Shown: positions 54,909 to 63,879, counted from the stretch's first letter. The stretch: DNA of 64,000 nucleotides from Bradyrhizobium paxllaeri (GCF_001693515.2 NZ_CP042968.1:6634001-6698000); one strand, 5' to 3'. Notes: a model not told the origin generated them from the letters alone. Numbers and translations are program-made.

Positions 54909-55242
54909 GTCGTTTCCTCGTTCTGATTGTTGCATCGTTGCGCTCACTAGAGGCGCACGCGACGCATGATTCAAACGAATATTTCCAATCAATTGATTGG
55001 AGAAACTCATGAATGGGGAGGATCTGACAATGCTGATGTGTCGGAAGTCGCCGTGACCAAAATACCGCGAGCATCAGCAGCTGAGGACAGCGGGCTCCAA
55101 GCTCCCAGTTTTGTGCGGCTGTCGATGCCTGTTGCATCGCTGAACAGAAAGAACGCGAGGCCGAGCGTGCCAACGTTGTCTGCGGAGAACATTGGACTTA
55201 TGATGCAACTAGGTCCATCTGCCAGATCTATGAGTTCTATCA
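54909..55242. other. 334-bp divergent control region of the meta-cleavage operon
   Basis: No gene is supported. The region is noticeably richer in A and T than its surroundings near 54970-55010 and contains a perfect 18-bp palindrome. Promoters for both the operon (minus) and the LysR gene (plus) must lie here. Confidence 0.55.
54984..55001. promoter_or_regulatory. Perfect 18-bp palindrome, candidate LysR site
   Basis: TCCAATCAATTGATTGGA reads the same on both strands. It stands 76 bp before the operon's first ATG (54908) and 242 bp before the LysR ATG. The place suits an activator site of the divergent LysR regulator for the meta-cleavage operon. Confidence 0.6.
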
Positions 55243-56253
55243 ATGAATGTGACCGTCCGTCAGTTGCGCGCCTTCGTCTTCGTTGCTCAGCTCAAGAGCT
55301 TCACGAAAGCGGCGGAGCGCCTGTACCTGACGCAGTCCGCTCTAAGTCTGCTCATTCGTCAGCTGGAGGATCACTTGCAAGTCCAGTTGATCGAACGTTC
55401 CACCCGCAAGGTCGAGTTGACTGCCGCCGGGCTGGAGCTCTTGGGCAGCGCCGAACGATTGTTGGACGATCTCGACGCGACCCTTGCCAACGTCGCGGAG
55501 CTGGGAGCGAAACAGCGCGGCAAGGTCGTCGTTGCCGCGCCCTATATCCTCGCCACCACTTTCCTCGTCGAAGTGATTGCCGAGTTCAGGGCGCGCTACC
55601 CGACGATCTCGGTGCACCTGAAGGATTCGTTGCCCGAACAGGTCTTGATGCAGATCCGCAGCGGCGGAGCCGATCTTGGCGTCGGCAGCTTCCGCGAACG
55701 GGAGCCGGAGCTGCAATGGAATCCCCTGTTTCAGGAGCCATTGGTGGCCGTCTATCCGCGTGGCCACCCGATCGGAAAACTACCGCAGCTCAACTGGAGT
55801 GATCTTGCCGGTCTGCCGGTGATCTCGCTCAACCGCGACAGCCTTTTTCGCGACCTGACCGAGGATGGCTTTTCCCAGGCAGGCCTGACTTTGGTACCGG
55901 CCTACGAGGTCGCCTATGCGGGGACGGCGCTGGCCCTTGTTCGGGCTGGCCTGGGCATAGCCATCTTGCCTCAATGCGTCGGAATCCTGATCGATCCGAC
56001 AATCGCCCTCCGGCCGCTCGAAAGCCCCCAGATTCTGCGCTCTGTCGCGGTGATCACACGAAACGGCCGATCCCTCTCCCCCGCCGCCGAGGCGTTCGTC
56101 GACATCTTGCGCAAGTCTGTGAAGCTGCCAGCCGATCTGGCGGCGCCGCAGCCTCAACGACGCAGTTCGCGCCGCGCGGCGCGAGGCCGACCTTCCCGTG
56201 ACACGATTTCTGATGCTCGTGCCAAGAGACGGTCAGGCCGCTCCCCGGACTGA
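55243..56253 (+). CDS. LysR family regulator, with Arg/Ser-rich C-terminal tail
   Basis: A 336-residue LysR regulator. The HTH is at about residues 4-62 (TVRQLRAFVFVAQLKSFTKAAERLYLTQSALSLLIRQLE) and the effector domain spans about 90-290. The last 40 residues (from about PADLAAPQPQRRSSRR) are basic and low-complexity, beyond the usual family end near residue 300. It is divergent from the meta-cleavage operon and is its likely regulator. The tail may be an extension past a lost stop codon. Confidence 0.9.
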   Translation: MNVTVRQLRAFVFVAQLKSFTKAAERLYLTQSALSLLIRQLEDHLQVQLIERSTRKVELTAAGLELLGSAERLLDDLDATLANVAELGAKQRGKVVVAAPYILATTFLVEVIAEFRARYPTISVHLKDSLPEQVLMQIRSGGADLGVGSFREREPELQWNPLFQEPLVAVYPRGHPIGKLPQLNWSDLAGLPVISLNRDSLFRDLTEDGFSQAGLTLVPAYEVAYAGTALALVRAGLGIAILPQCVGILIDPTIALRPLESPQILRSVAVITRNGRSLSPAAEAFVDILRKSVKLPADLAAPQPQRRSSRRAARGRPSRDTISDARAKRRSGRSPD

Positions 56254-56376
56254 TGCGCGTGAAATAGGGGGCAGTTCGCCCGAACTCGGTAAACGCGCCG
56301 GGATGAAGCCGGGCGGGCGCCAAAACAGCCAAGGGGGAATCGCAGAAGATCGTCGTCTGGCGTACAATCGTACGAG

Positions 56377-56453
56377 TGGTAGCGAGAGAGGGACTCGAAC
56401 CCCCGACCCCAGGATTATGATTCCCGTGCTCTAACCAGCTGAGCTACCTCGCC
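56377..56453 (-). tRNA. tRNA-Met (CAT), elongator
   Basis: The 77-nt cloverleaf on the minus strand has the acceptor GGCGAGG pairing with TCTCGCT (two G-T pairs), a D arm GCTC...GAGC, an anticodon stem CGGGA/TCCTG with loop ATCATAA (anticodon CAT), a T arm GGGGG TTCGAGT CCCTC (last pair G-T) and an encoded ACCA end. The acceptor beginning GGCG and the pairing at position 1 favour elongator Met over initiator or the Ile-lysidine type. Confidence 0.9.
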
Positions 56454-56568
56454 ACAGTTCACCGTCACGGCACACTGTACCGCATTTGCGAACGCGCGGC
56501 ATATAAGGAGTGGGTCAAGCCGCTGTCAAGCAAAGTGAACCCGTCTGGCAGGCGCCTGCAAAATAACG

Positions 56569-56934
56569 CTATTTCGGCCGGATTGTCTGGTCGCCGCCGG
56601 GGCTGCCGGGCGGCGGAATCACCGGCGTCTTGCCGGCGTCAGGGGCCGGCGCGTGCATTTCGGGATCGACGCCGGCAGGCGGGCACAGAACGCCATCCGA
56701 ACGGGCCAATCTGTCGCCGAGCGGCTCGGCCCGCTGGCCGGTGGTCGTTCCCTCCGGAACCTTCTCGCCGGAGTTCGGCAATGGCTGCATCGGCGCGCAA
56801 TTGGCGGCGCGCTGCGGCGACGGGGGCGCGGTCTGGGCCGGCGGTGTCGTCGGGCCGGGCGGCGCCTGCGCGGCTGCCACATCAGCGGCCACCATCAACA
56901 CGGACGCAAGAAGAAGTGCGCGTTTCAATGCCAT
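56569..56934 (-). CDS. Pro-rich exported hypothetical protein
   Basis: A 121-residue protein with a clear signal peptide (MALKRALLLASVLMVAADVAAA, residues 1-22). The mature part is rich in Pro, Ala, Gly and Thr and probably disordered, with two cysteines (ANCAPMQPLP and VLCPPAGVDPE) that could pair. No domain is recognised. The pattern of two separated Cys with a G-DRLARSDGV block is reminiscent of small conserved exported proteins in Bradyrhizobium. Function unknown. Confidence 0.72.
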   Translation of the reverse strand: MALKRALLLASVLMVAADVAAAQAPPGPTTPPAQTAPPSPQRAANCAPMQPLPNSGEKVPEGTTTGQRAEPLGDRLARSDGVLCPPAGVDPEMHAPAPDAGKTPVIPPPGSPGGDQTIRPK

Positions 56935-56988
56935 GAAGGGAAAACGGCCTGCATTCGCGGAGGTTCCGCGATCAGATCGTTGCGCCCT

Positions 56989-57627
56989 TCACGATTTCCG
57001 AAAACGGATCAGCGAAAAATGTCCCATCGGCGGCATCGGCCGCCGTTCGGTCAAGGTGACGCCGCCATGCTTGGCGGCCCAGTTGGTCAGGCGTTCCCAC
57101 GGAAATTCCGGCCGCCAGCCAAGGCGCCGCGCCAATGGCGCGAATGCCAGTTCGAACATGCGGCGCGGCCCGCTTTCCGCGCCGATGTGATTGACCAGGA
57201 TCAGCTCGCCGCCCGGTTTCAGCACGCGGATGAAATCATCCAGCGTGCGTTCCGGATCCGGCACCGCCGTGATGACATATTGCGCCACCACGGCGTCGAA
57301 AAACGCATCCGGAAACGCCAGGTTCTTGGCGTCCATCACCGCGAGCGTCTCGACATTGGTCAAGCCGAACTCGCGCACGCGCTTGAGCGCGCGCCGCAGC
57401 ATCGGCTCGGAAATGTCGACGCCACATAATTTGGTGTTGCGCGAATATTCCGACAGCGACAGCCCGGTGCCGACGCCGACATCGAGAACGCGGCCGCCGA
57501 TCTTGTCGGCCTCCGCAATGGTCGACCGGCGGCCCTCGTCGAACACCTTGCCGAAAACCAGATCGTAGACCGGCGCCCAGCGCCCATAAGCCTTTTCGAC
57601 CCCTTCGCGGTCGATGTCCCCAGCCAT
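56989..57627 (-). CDS. SAM-dependent methyltransferase, PmtA-like (phosphatidylethanolamine N-methyltransferase)
   Basis: A 212-residue class I methyltransferase. Motif I is RVLDVGVGTGLSL (about residues 46-58), followed by CGVDISEPMLRRA and the post-II block GGELILVNHIG. The start VEKAYGRWAPVYDLVFGKVFDEGRR is close to that of Rhodobacter-type PmtA, which makes phosphatidylcholine from phosphatidylethanolamine at the inner membrane. Bradyrhizobium carries several such paralogues with differing methylation steps, so the exact step is not assigned. AGAGGAA precedes the ATG. Confidence 0.8.
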   Translation of the reverse strand: MAGDIDREGVEKAYGRWAPVYDLVFGKVFDEGRRSTIAEADKIGGRVLDVGVGTGLSLSEYSRNTKLCGVDISEPMLRRALKRVREFGLTNVETLAVMDAKNLAFPDAFFDAVVAQYVITAVPDPERTLDDFIRVLKPGGELILVNHIGAESGPRRMFELAFAPLARRLGWRPEFPWERLTNWAAKHGGVTLTERRPMPPMGHFSLIRFRKS

Positions 57628-57649
57628 TTCCTCTGCCCCGATTTTTTCT

Positions 57650-58858
57650 TTAAGTGCGCATCACCTCGGCGAGCGGCGCGTTTTCCTGCGCCCCTGCCCT
57701 CGCCGCCACATGGCGTGCGGTCGCGCTCTTGATGAATCCGCCGCCGAGCACGCGCGCCTGTCCCGCAGGCGCATCGTAGAACACGCAAGCCTGGCCGGGC
57801 GATACGCCCTCTTCCCCGGCAACGAGTTCGACCTCATAACCGCCATCGACCGCGCGCAAGCAGGCCGGCTGCGGCGCGCGCGTCGATCGCACCCGCACGA
57901 ACATCTCAATGCCGCCGCCGATGACGCGGTCGAGCGCGCCATCGCCGATCCAGTTGACGTCACGCAACAAGATGCGATCCATCCGCAGCGCCTCGCGCGG
58001 TCCCACCACGACGCGGCGGCTGGCCGCATCGAGCTTGACGACATAGAGCGGCGCGCCGGAGGCGATGCCCAGTCCCTTGCGCTGACCGACGGTGAAATGA
58101 ACGATGCCCTGATGCTGGCCGATGACGCGGCCCTCGAGATCGACGATATCGCCGGGCTCGATCGCGCCAGGCTTGAGGCGGCCGATGATGTCGGTATACC
58201 GCCCGGTCGGCACGAAGCAGATGTCCTGGCTGTCCTGCTTGTCGGCGACTTCGAGGCCGAAGCGCCGCGCCAGTTCGCGCGCCTGCGGCTTGGTCATGTC
58301 GCCGAGCGGAAAGCGCAAATAGTCCAGTTGCTCTTGCGTGGTCGCGAACAGAAAATAGCTCTGGTCGCGATCGGCGTCCGCCGCGCACACCAGCGCGCGC
58401 GATCCGTCGCCACGGCCACGCGAGGCGACGTAATGCCCGGTCGCGAGCGCCTGCGCGCCGAGCTCGCGTGCGGTCGCCAAGAGATCGCGAAACTTGACCG
58501 AGCGGTTGCACTCGATGCAGGGCACCGGCGTCTCGCCGAGCGCGTAGCTGTCGGCAAAATTGTCGATCACGGATTCGCGGAAGCGGCTCTCATAGTCGAG
58601 CACGTAATGCGGGATGCCGATCCGCTCCGCAACGTTGCGGGCGTCGTGGATGTCGCGCCCGGCACAGCAGGCGCCCTTACGATGGGTGGCCGCGCCATGG
58701 TCGTAAAGCTGCAGCGTGATCCCAACCACGTCGTAACCCTCGGACTTCAGCAAGGCAGCGGTCACCGACGAGTCGACGCCGCCGGACATGGCGACCACGA
58801 CCCGCGTGTCCTGCGGGCGGCCTTCGAGATCCAGACTGTTTCGCATGCCAGGGGTCAT
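57650..58858 (-). CDS. mnmA: tRNA-specific 2-thiouridylase MnmA
   Basis: A 402-residue enzyme that puts the 2-thio group on uridine 34 of tRNA Lys, Glu and Gln, using ATP and relayed sulfur. The PP-loop is [15 protein letters not shown] (about residues 23-37). The catalytic Cys114 is in [14 protein letters not shown] and the persulfide Cys214 in [11 protein letters not shown]. The start at ATG 58858 (MTPGMRNSL) is preferred over an upstream TTG. It lies just upstream of the methyltransferase, with 22 bp between them, and divergent from fliK. Confidence 0.95.
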   Translation of the reverse strand: MTPGMRNSLDLEGRPQDTRVVVAMSGGVDSSVTAALLKSEGYDVVGITLQLYDHGAATHRKGACCAGRDIHDARNVAERIGIPHYVLDYESRFRESVIDNFADSYALGETPVPCIECNRSVKFRDLLATARELGAQALATGHYVASRGRGDGSRALVCAADADRDQSYFLFATTQEQLDYLRFPLGDMTKPQARELARRFGLEVADKQDSQDICFVPTGRYTDIIGRLKPGAIEPGDIVDLEGRVIGQHQGIVHFTVGQRKGLGIASGAPLYVVKLDAASRRVVVGPREALRMDRILLRDVNWIGDGALDRVIGGGIEMFVRVRSTRAPQPACLRAVDGGYEVELVAGEEGVSPGQACVFYDAPAGQARVLGGGFIKSATARHVAARAGAQENAPLAEVMRT

Positions 58859-59192
58859 CGACTTCAATCGCGAGCGCGCCGGACGGTTCGCGGGTCAGGG
58901 TTAAAAAGCCTTTTCATTATAAGGCCTTAGGGCATCATTCGGCCATACCGGGCCGGATCGGGCGCCGCTCTTTAATATAGGCCGTATTCCCGTGAAGCAA
59001 TCAGCCGATCCCCATTTTGGAGCTGATACAAGACGGCAAATCTTGCCGCCGGGCAGAAAAGGGGGGCGCCTTTCCGCGCCAGGTTCCGCCCGACGCCCTC
59101 GCAAGCATTTGAAACAACAGGATATTTTTTGCCACGGCCGGTGGCCCGGTCCTTGCTGAAGGATAGCCGAGAGCTCAGCGCGAGGGTTGCCC
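58859..59192. other. 334-bp gap between mnmA and fliK
   Basis: No gene is supported. An AT-rich stretch near 58905-58925 probably holds the mnmA promoter. A sigma-54 promoter for fliK lies at 59142-59157. The middle shows only short GC-rich dyads. Confidence 0.55.
59142..59157 (+). promoter_or_regulatory. Sigma-54 promoter of fliK-flgD
   Basis: TGGCCCGGTCCTTGCT has GG at 59143-59144 and GC at 59155-59156 separated by ten bases, the RpoN -24/-12 spacing. It lies 35 bp before the GTG start of fliK. In Caulobacter, hook genes (class III) use sigma-54 with FlbD, so this fits. Confidence 0.7.
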
Positions 59193-60881
59193 GTGGTTAG
59201 TGTCACGTCAGAAGTATCGGCAAACGCATCTTTCCAGACCGCGGCGGCGCGGTCCGCCCGGCCGGATGCCGAGCCTTCCGCCGGAAACGACAGCTTTGCG
59301 GCGCTGGTCGACAGCAATACGGCCGCGAGCCGCGACGACCATCGCGCACCTGATACAGCGCCTGCCCCGCGCCGCTCCGACGACACGCCAGCCGCCTCCG
59401 ACAACCGCTCGCGCGACAATGCTGCCGCTCCCGACAAGGCCGCGCGCAATGATTCGAATGCTCGCGACGCAGCGGCCAAGGCACAAAACGACAAGGCCCG
59501 CTACGACGACAAGCTCGACGCCGATACCAAAGGCGAGGCCGAGACCAACACCGTAAGGAACGGCCGCGCCAAATCGAAATCCGACGCGCCGAAGTCCGAC
59601 AAGGCGAAATCGGACGAGACGACGCAGGCCTCTTCCGGCGACGCTTCCGCGGCCACCGATCAGACCGGGACGACGCAGGATGCGACGGCCGCGGTGACAG
59701 CCGACGCGGTGGCCGTTACCATCTCCACCGCTGCAACGCCGGCGGCGACGGCTTCGACGACAGCCACAACCGACAAGGCGACCGCGCCGCTTGCGATCGC
59801 AGCGGCTGCGATCGCCGCCTCCGCTTCGCTCGCCGCCGAGACCGCGCCAGCGGCTACCACCGCTGAGGGCACCGAAGCCACCACCACCGCGCCGACCACC
59901 GCAAACACCACGCAAGCTGACGGCGCCAAGACCGCCGCGCAGGGCGGCGTTGGCCAAGCCATCAGCGCCCAGACTGCTACCACCGATCCGACCATCACAG
60001 CCGGCATCGCTCAGGCTGCCTCGGCGGTCGCCGCGACTCCCGCCGCTGGCACCAAACCTTCCGCGCAGCTCAAGAACCCCGATCTCGCCAGGAAAGGCGC
60101 GACGACGGTCGTCGATCAGACCAAAACCACCGACACCGCCGCACCCGCAGCACCTGCCGCTGATACTGTCGTGCCCACCGTCACGCCGGCCACCGAAGCC
60201 GCAGGCAAGCCGAAGTCCGAGAATGGCATCGCCGACGCCGTGAAGGCCGATGCGTCAGGCAATTCCGTTGCGACAACGGCCGCGAACGTCAACGCCAACA
60301 CGCATTTCGCTGCCCCTGATATCGTCGGCCAGACGCCACTTCACGCGTCCGGCAACGGCCTGCAGGCTCCCGGTGCGATCCAGACGCAGCAGGCAGCCAT
60401 CACCACGACCACGGCGGCTGCCGCCAGCCAACTCACCGCCACGGCAGCGACAAGCGCCGCGGTGCCGATGAGCGGGCTTGCGATGGAAATCGCCGCTTCC
60501 GCCAACAGCGGCAAGACCCGCTTCGAAATCCGGCTCGATCCCGCCGAACTCGGCCGCATCGACGTTCGCATCGATGTCGACCGCCATGGCCAGGTGACCT
60601 CGCATCTGACCGTCGAGCGGCCGGAAACGCTGTCGATGCTGCGCCAGGACGCCAACCAGTTGCAGCGTGCGCTGGATAACGCCGGCCTCTCGACCGGCAA
60701 TGGCGGCCTGCAGTTCAGCCTGCGCGATCAGTCCTCGCAGGGCCAGAACGACGGCAACCAGTCCAATCCCAACGCGCATCGCCTCGTCGTCAGCGAGGAA
60801 GACAGCGTGCCGGCCGTCGTCGCTGGCCGCGGATATGGCCGCATGCTCGGTGCGAGCGGCGGCGTCGACATCAGGGTTTAA
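59193..60881 (+). CDS. fliK: Flagellar hook-length control protein FliK
   Basis: A 562-residue secreted ruler protein that sets hook length and switches export specificity. The N-terminal 400 residues are low-complexity (Ala, Thr, Asp, Lys) and probably disordered. The C-terminal Flg_hook domain (about residues 430-540) has TRFEIRLDPAELGRIDVRIDVDRHGQV and LSMLRQDANQLQRALDNAGL. GAGGG lies seven bases before the GTG at 59193; a TTG at 59187 is an alternative. It is followed 11 bp later by flgD under one sigma-54 promoter. Confidence 0.9.
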   Translation: MVSVTSEVSANASFQTAAARSARPDAEPSAGNDSFAALVDSNTAASRDDHRAPDTAPAPRRSDDTPAASDNRSRDNAAAPDKAARNDSNARDAAAKAQNDKARYDDKLDADTKGEAETNTVRNGRAKSKSDAPKSDKAKSDETTQASSGDASAATDQTGTTQDATAAVTADAVAVTISTAATPAATASTTATTDKATAPLAIAAAAIAASASLAAETAPAATTAEGTEATTTAPTTANTTQADGAKTAAQGGVGQAISAQTATTDPTITAGIAQAASAVAATPAAGTKPSAQLKNPDLARKGATTVVDQTKTTDTAAPAAPAADTVVPTVTPATEAAGKPKSENGIADAVKADASGNSVATTAANVNANTHFAAPDIVGQTPLHASGNGLQAPGAIQTQQAAITTTTAAAASQLTATAATSAAVPMSGLAMEIAASANSGKTRFEIRLDPAELGRIDVRIDVDRHGQVTSHLTVERPETLSMLRQDANQLQRALDNAGLSTGNGGLQFSLRDQSSQGQNDGNQSNPNAHRLVVSEEDSVPAVVAGRGYGRMLGASGGVDIRV

Positions 60882-60892
60882 AGGAGATCGCC

Positions 60893-61591
60893 ATGGCAAT
60901 TGATGCAACCATGCCGACGACGGTTGTCTCGGCGCCCGGGACCGGCACGGCAACGAGCAACAACACCGCGTCGACGGCGACGACCGGGATCGCGGATAAT
61001 TTCCAGACCTTCCTGACGCTGCTGACCACGCAGCTTCAGCATCAGAACCCGATGGATCCGCTCGACACCAACCAGTTCACCCAGCAACTCGTGCAGTTTG
61101 CCGGCATCGAGCAGCAGCTCAAGTCGAACGAACAGTTGAAGTCGCTGGTTGAGATCGAAAAGAGCATGCAGGCGACGAACGCGCTGATTTATGTCGGCAA
61201 TACCGTTTCCGTCGATGGCAGCAAGGCGGCGTTCGACAAATCGGCGACCTGGAATTTCCAGAGCGACAAAGACACGACCGCCAAGATCACGATCACGAAC
61301 TCGACGGGCCAGACGGCCTATACTGGCAACTTTGCGCTGAAGAAGGGCGGCAACAGTTTCGTCTGGGATGGCAAGGGCAATGACGGCGTGCAGTGGCCGG
61401 CCGGCACCTACACCATGACGGCAACCGGCACGGACGGTTCGGGCAACAACGTGGCGATTTCCACCGAAGTCCAGGGCATCGTCGATTCAGTCGATCTCAG
61501 CGCGTCTCCGCCCCTGCTGTCGATTGGCGGCCAAAGCTACACCACCGACAAGGTCAAGCGGGTGGTCCGCCCGAGCACCTCCACCAGCTAG
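60893..61591 (+). CDS. flgD: Flagellar hook assembly protein FlgD
   Basis: A 232-residue hook cap scaffold. The signature FLTLLTTQLQHQNPMDPLDTNQFTQQLVQFAGIEQQLK is near residues 39-76. The C-terminal half has the FlgD Ig-like FLGD_ig segment (GGNSFVWDGKGNDGVQWPAGTY). AAAGGAGAT precedes the ATG. It is co-transcribed with fliK, whose product reads the length of the hook built under this cap. Confidence 0.95.
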   Translation: MAIDATMPTTVVSAPGTGTATSNNTASTATTGIADNFQTFLTLLTTQLQHQNPMDPLDTNQFTQQLVQFAGIEQQLKSNEQLKSLVEIEKSMQATNALIYVGNTVSVDGSKAAFDKSATWNFQSDKDTTAKITITNSTGQTAYTGNFALKKGGNSFVWDGKGNDGVQWPAGTYTMTATGTDGSGNNVAISTEVQGIVDSVDLSASPPLLSIGGQSYTTDKVKRVVRPSTSTS

Positions 61592-61784
61592 CCCCCCGCA
61601 CCCGGCCTTCCCGGCCCGGCAGCCTCCGAGTGAACGCAATTGCGCTCCCGGAGGCCCGGGTCGCAGCCATTTTCGTTCATTTTCAAGGAGATTCGTATTG
61701 GAGCCGTATGCTTAGGCAAATTTTAAGCCGAAGGGCGTAGATTTACTACCGTGAGTTCAGTGGTTGAGAGTTTGTGAGTACGCC

Positions 61785-62060
61785 ATGACAGAACCCCATC
61801 GCCCGAGGGTAAAATACGTCATCGGGCCTGACGGCAGTCCGTTAACAATTGCTGACCTGCCAGCGCCCGGAACCAAACGGTGGGTGATCCGCCGCAAGGC
61901 TGAAGTCGTTGCCGCGGTCCGCGGTGGCCTGCTTTCCCTCGAAGAGGCCTGTAGCCGCTATACCCTGACGGTCGACGAATTCCTTTCCTGGCAGTTTTCC
62001 ATCGACCAGCATGGTCTGGCTGGCTTGCGGACAACCCGAATCCAGCAATATCGCCAGTAA
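61785..62060 (+). CDS. sciP: SciP-like DUF1153 protein (CtrA-inhibitor family)
   Basis: A 91-residue helical protein of the DUF1153/SciP family. It begins PRVKYVIGPDGSPLTIADLPAPGTKRWVIRRKAEVVAAVRGGLLSLEEACSRY, the conserved core with an HTH-like unit, then LTVDEFLSWQFSIDQHGLAGLR. In Caulobacter SciP binds CtrA target promoters and blocks CtrA activation in G1. Its place just before fliF, a CtrA target in Caulobacter, supports the call. The start at ATG 61785 is preferred. Confidence 0.87.
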   Translation: MTEPHRPRVKYVIGPDGSPLTIADLPAPGTKRWVIRRKAEVVAAVRGGLLSLEEACSRYTLTVDEFLSWQFSIDQHGLAGLRTTRIQQYRQ

Positions 62061-62086
62061 GCTCTCCTGAACCAAAAGATTTGATG

Positions 62087-62138
62087 AAAACCGGCTTCGT
62101 TTTGCGAAGCCGGTTTTTGTTTTGCGAAGCCGGTTTTT
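62087..62138 (+). terminator. Terminator hairpin after sciP with a duplicated right arm
   Basis: AAAACCGGCTTCG (62087-62099) pairs with CGAAGCCGGTTTT (from 62105) over a five-base loop TTTTG, followed by T-rich sequence. The right arm with its tail CGAAGCCGGTTTTT is repeated at 62125-62138, period 20 bp. Either copy could close the hairpin with a T-run after it. Confidence 0.85.
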
Positions 62139-62164
62139 TTCATGCCGGAACTATTAGCGGCGGC

Positions 62165-62182
62165 TTAACTGACGTTAACCAT
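62165..62182 (+). promoter_or_regulatory. CtrA-type binding site before fliF
   Basis: TTAA (62165-62168), six bases, then TTAACCAT (62175-62182). The second half is the CtrA half-site motif. The full consensus is TTAA-N7-TTAAC, so the spacing here is one short. It lies about 70 bp before the fliF start, a suitable place for class II flagellar control. Confidence 0.6.
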
Positions 62183-62249
62183 ATGGAAACCATCCCCTAG
62201 GCAATAATTGCCCAGTCGGTCCCTGGGGCCGAATCCCTGGGGGCAGTTG

Positions 62250-63878
62250 GTGCAAAGTCTCGTTGCTTTCTTGAAGGGCCTGGGCGCGGCACGGCTGATG
62301 GCCATGGTTGCGGTCACGACCGCGCTGATCGGCTTCTTCGCGTTCGTCATCATGCGCGTCACGACGCCGCAGATGACCACCCTGTTCACCGACCTCTCCT
62401 TTGAAGATTCCTCCAGCATCATCAAGGATCTGGAACGTCAGGCGATTCCCTTCGAGCTGCGCAATGAAGGCGCGGTCATCATGGTGCCGAAGGACAAGGT
62501 CACGCGCCTGCGGATGAAGCTCGCCGAAGCCAACCTGCCCAAGGGCGGCGGCGTCGGCTACGAGATATTCGACAAGTCCGACGCGCTCGGCACCACGAGC
62601 TTCGTCCAGAACATCAATCATCTGCGCGCGCTGGAGGGTGAACTCGCCCGCACCATCCGCGCCATCGACCGCATCCAGGCCGCCCGCGTCCATCTGGTGC
62701 TGCCGGAACGGCCGTTGTTCGCGCGCGAGGCGCCGGAGCCGTCGGCCTCGATCGTGGTGCGCGTGCGCGGCAGCCTCGAACCCCAGCAGATCCGCGCCAT
62801 CCGCCATGTCGTCGCCTCCGCCGTCAACGGATTGAAGCCGCAGCGGGTCTCGATCGTCGACGAAGGCGGCCGGCTGCTGGCCGATGGCGCCACCAAGGAT
62901 CCCGACATCGCCGTCGGTGACGAGCGCCGCACCGCCTTCGAGAAGCGCATGCGCAACGAAGTCGAGGCGATCGTCTCCTCGGTGGTCGGCCAGGGCCGCG
63001 CCCGCGTCCAGCTCACCGCCGATTTCGACTACAACAAGGTCACCCAGACCTCGGACAAGTTCGATCCCGAGGGCCGCGTGCTGCGCTCCACCCAGACCCG
63101 CGAGGAATCTTCCGCCAGCGCCGGCGATGGCGGCCAGGTGACCGTCAACAACGAATTGCCCGGCAACCAGGCCAACAGCGGCGCGGCTACCGCCCGCGAC
63201 CAGAGCAAGAAGAGCGAAGAGACCAACAATTACGAGATTTCCCGCACCACCAAGACCGAGGTCACCGAAGCCGGACGGGTCAACCGGATCTCGGTAGCGG
63301 TGCTGGTCGATGGCGCCTACACCAAGAACGAAAAAGGCGAGATGGTCTATCAGGACCGCAGCAAGGAGCAGCTCGACCGTATCGCCACCCTGGTGCGTTC
63401 GGCGATCGGCTTCGACCAGAAGCGCGGCGACCAGGTCGAGGTCGTTAACCTCCGCTTTGCCGAAGCTCCCACCGTTCCGCCGGTTGTCGAGCCCACCGGC
63501 CTGCTCGGCATGCTGCAGTTCACCAAGGATGACGTCATGTACGTCATCGAGCTCGGCGTCATGATGCTGCTCGGCCTCGTGGTGCTGTTTCTGGTGATCC
63601 GCCCGCTGGTCAAGCGCATCCTCGCTGCCGAAGTCATCCCGGCCCTCGCCGAACCGACGCCCGCCCTGATCGAAGGCAACGGGCCGAACGGAGAGCTCGG
63701 GCCCAATCAGGCCCTGATTGCCGGCACCAGCGGCACCGCCCAGCTGATCGACGTCGCCCAGGTCCAGGGCCAGGTCCACGCCCAGGCCGTGCACCGGGTC
63801 GGCGAACTGGCCGAACGCAATCCGAACGAAACCGCTTCCATCGTTCGCCAATGGCTGAGCGAACCCGCCGAGAGCTGA
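62250..63878 (+). CDS. fliF: Flagellar MS-ring protein FliF
   Basis: A 542-residue MS-ring subunit in the inner membrane. Two membrane helices are seen: residues about 14-36 (LMAMVAVTTALIGFFAFVIM) and about 429-452 (MYVIELGVMMLLGLVVLFLVI). Between them is the periplasmic ring-building part with VGYEIFDKSDALGTTSFVQNINHLRALEGELARTI. The C-terminal tail binds FliG. The start is uncertain: GTG at 62250 follows GGGGGC and gives MQSLVAFLKGLG; TTG 62247 and 62208 are alternatives. FliG follows after one base. Confidence 0.93.
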   Translation: MQSLVAFLKGLGAARLMAMVAVTTALIGFFAFVIMRVTTPQMTTLFTDLSFEDSSSIIKDLERQAIPFELRNEGAVIMVPKDKVTRLRMKLAEANLPKGGGVGYEIFDKSDALGTTSFVQNINHLRALEGELARTIRAIDRIQAARVHLVLPERPLFAREAPEPSASIVVRVRGSLEPQQIRAIRHVVASAVNGLKPQRVSIVDEGGRLLADGATKDPDIAVGDERRTAFEKRMRNEVEAIVSSVVGQGRARVQLTADFDYNKVTQTSDKFDPEGRVLRSTQTREESSASAGDGGQVTVNNELPGNQANSGAATARDQSKKSEETNNYEISRTTKTEVTEAGRVNRISVAVLVDGAYTKNEKGEMVYQDRSKEQLDRIATLVRSAIGFDQKRGDQVEVVNLRFAEAPTVPPVVEPTGLLGMLQFTKDDVMYVIELGVMMLLGLVVLFLVIRPLVKRILAAEVIPALAEPTPALIEGNGPNGELGPNQALIAGTSGTAQLIDVAQVQGQVHAQAVHRVGELAERNPNETASIVRQWLSEPAES

Positions 63879-63879
63879 C

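Noticed and set aside
56377..56453. tRNA-Met as the attachment site of an integrated element
   Set aside because: No integrase, no repeated tRNA 3' end nearby, and both sides carry ordinary chromosomal genes.
59208..59957. Gly/Arg-rich minus-strand frame inside fliK
   Set aside because: It is the reverse reading of the Ala/Thr-rich FliK linker.
59208..60500. FliK Ala/Thr-rich stretch as a tandem DNA repeat array
   Set aside because: The protein is compositionally biased, but the codons do not form a regular repeated unit.
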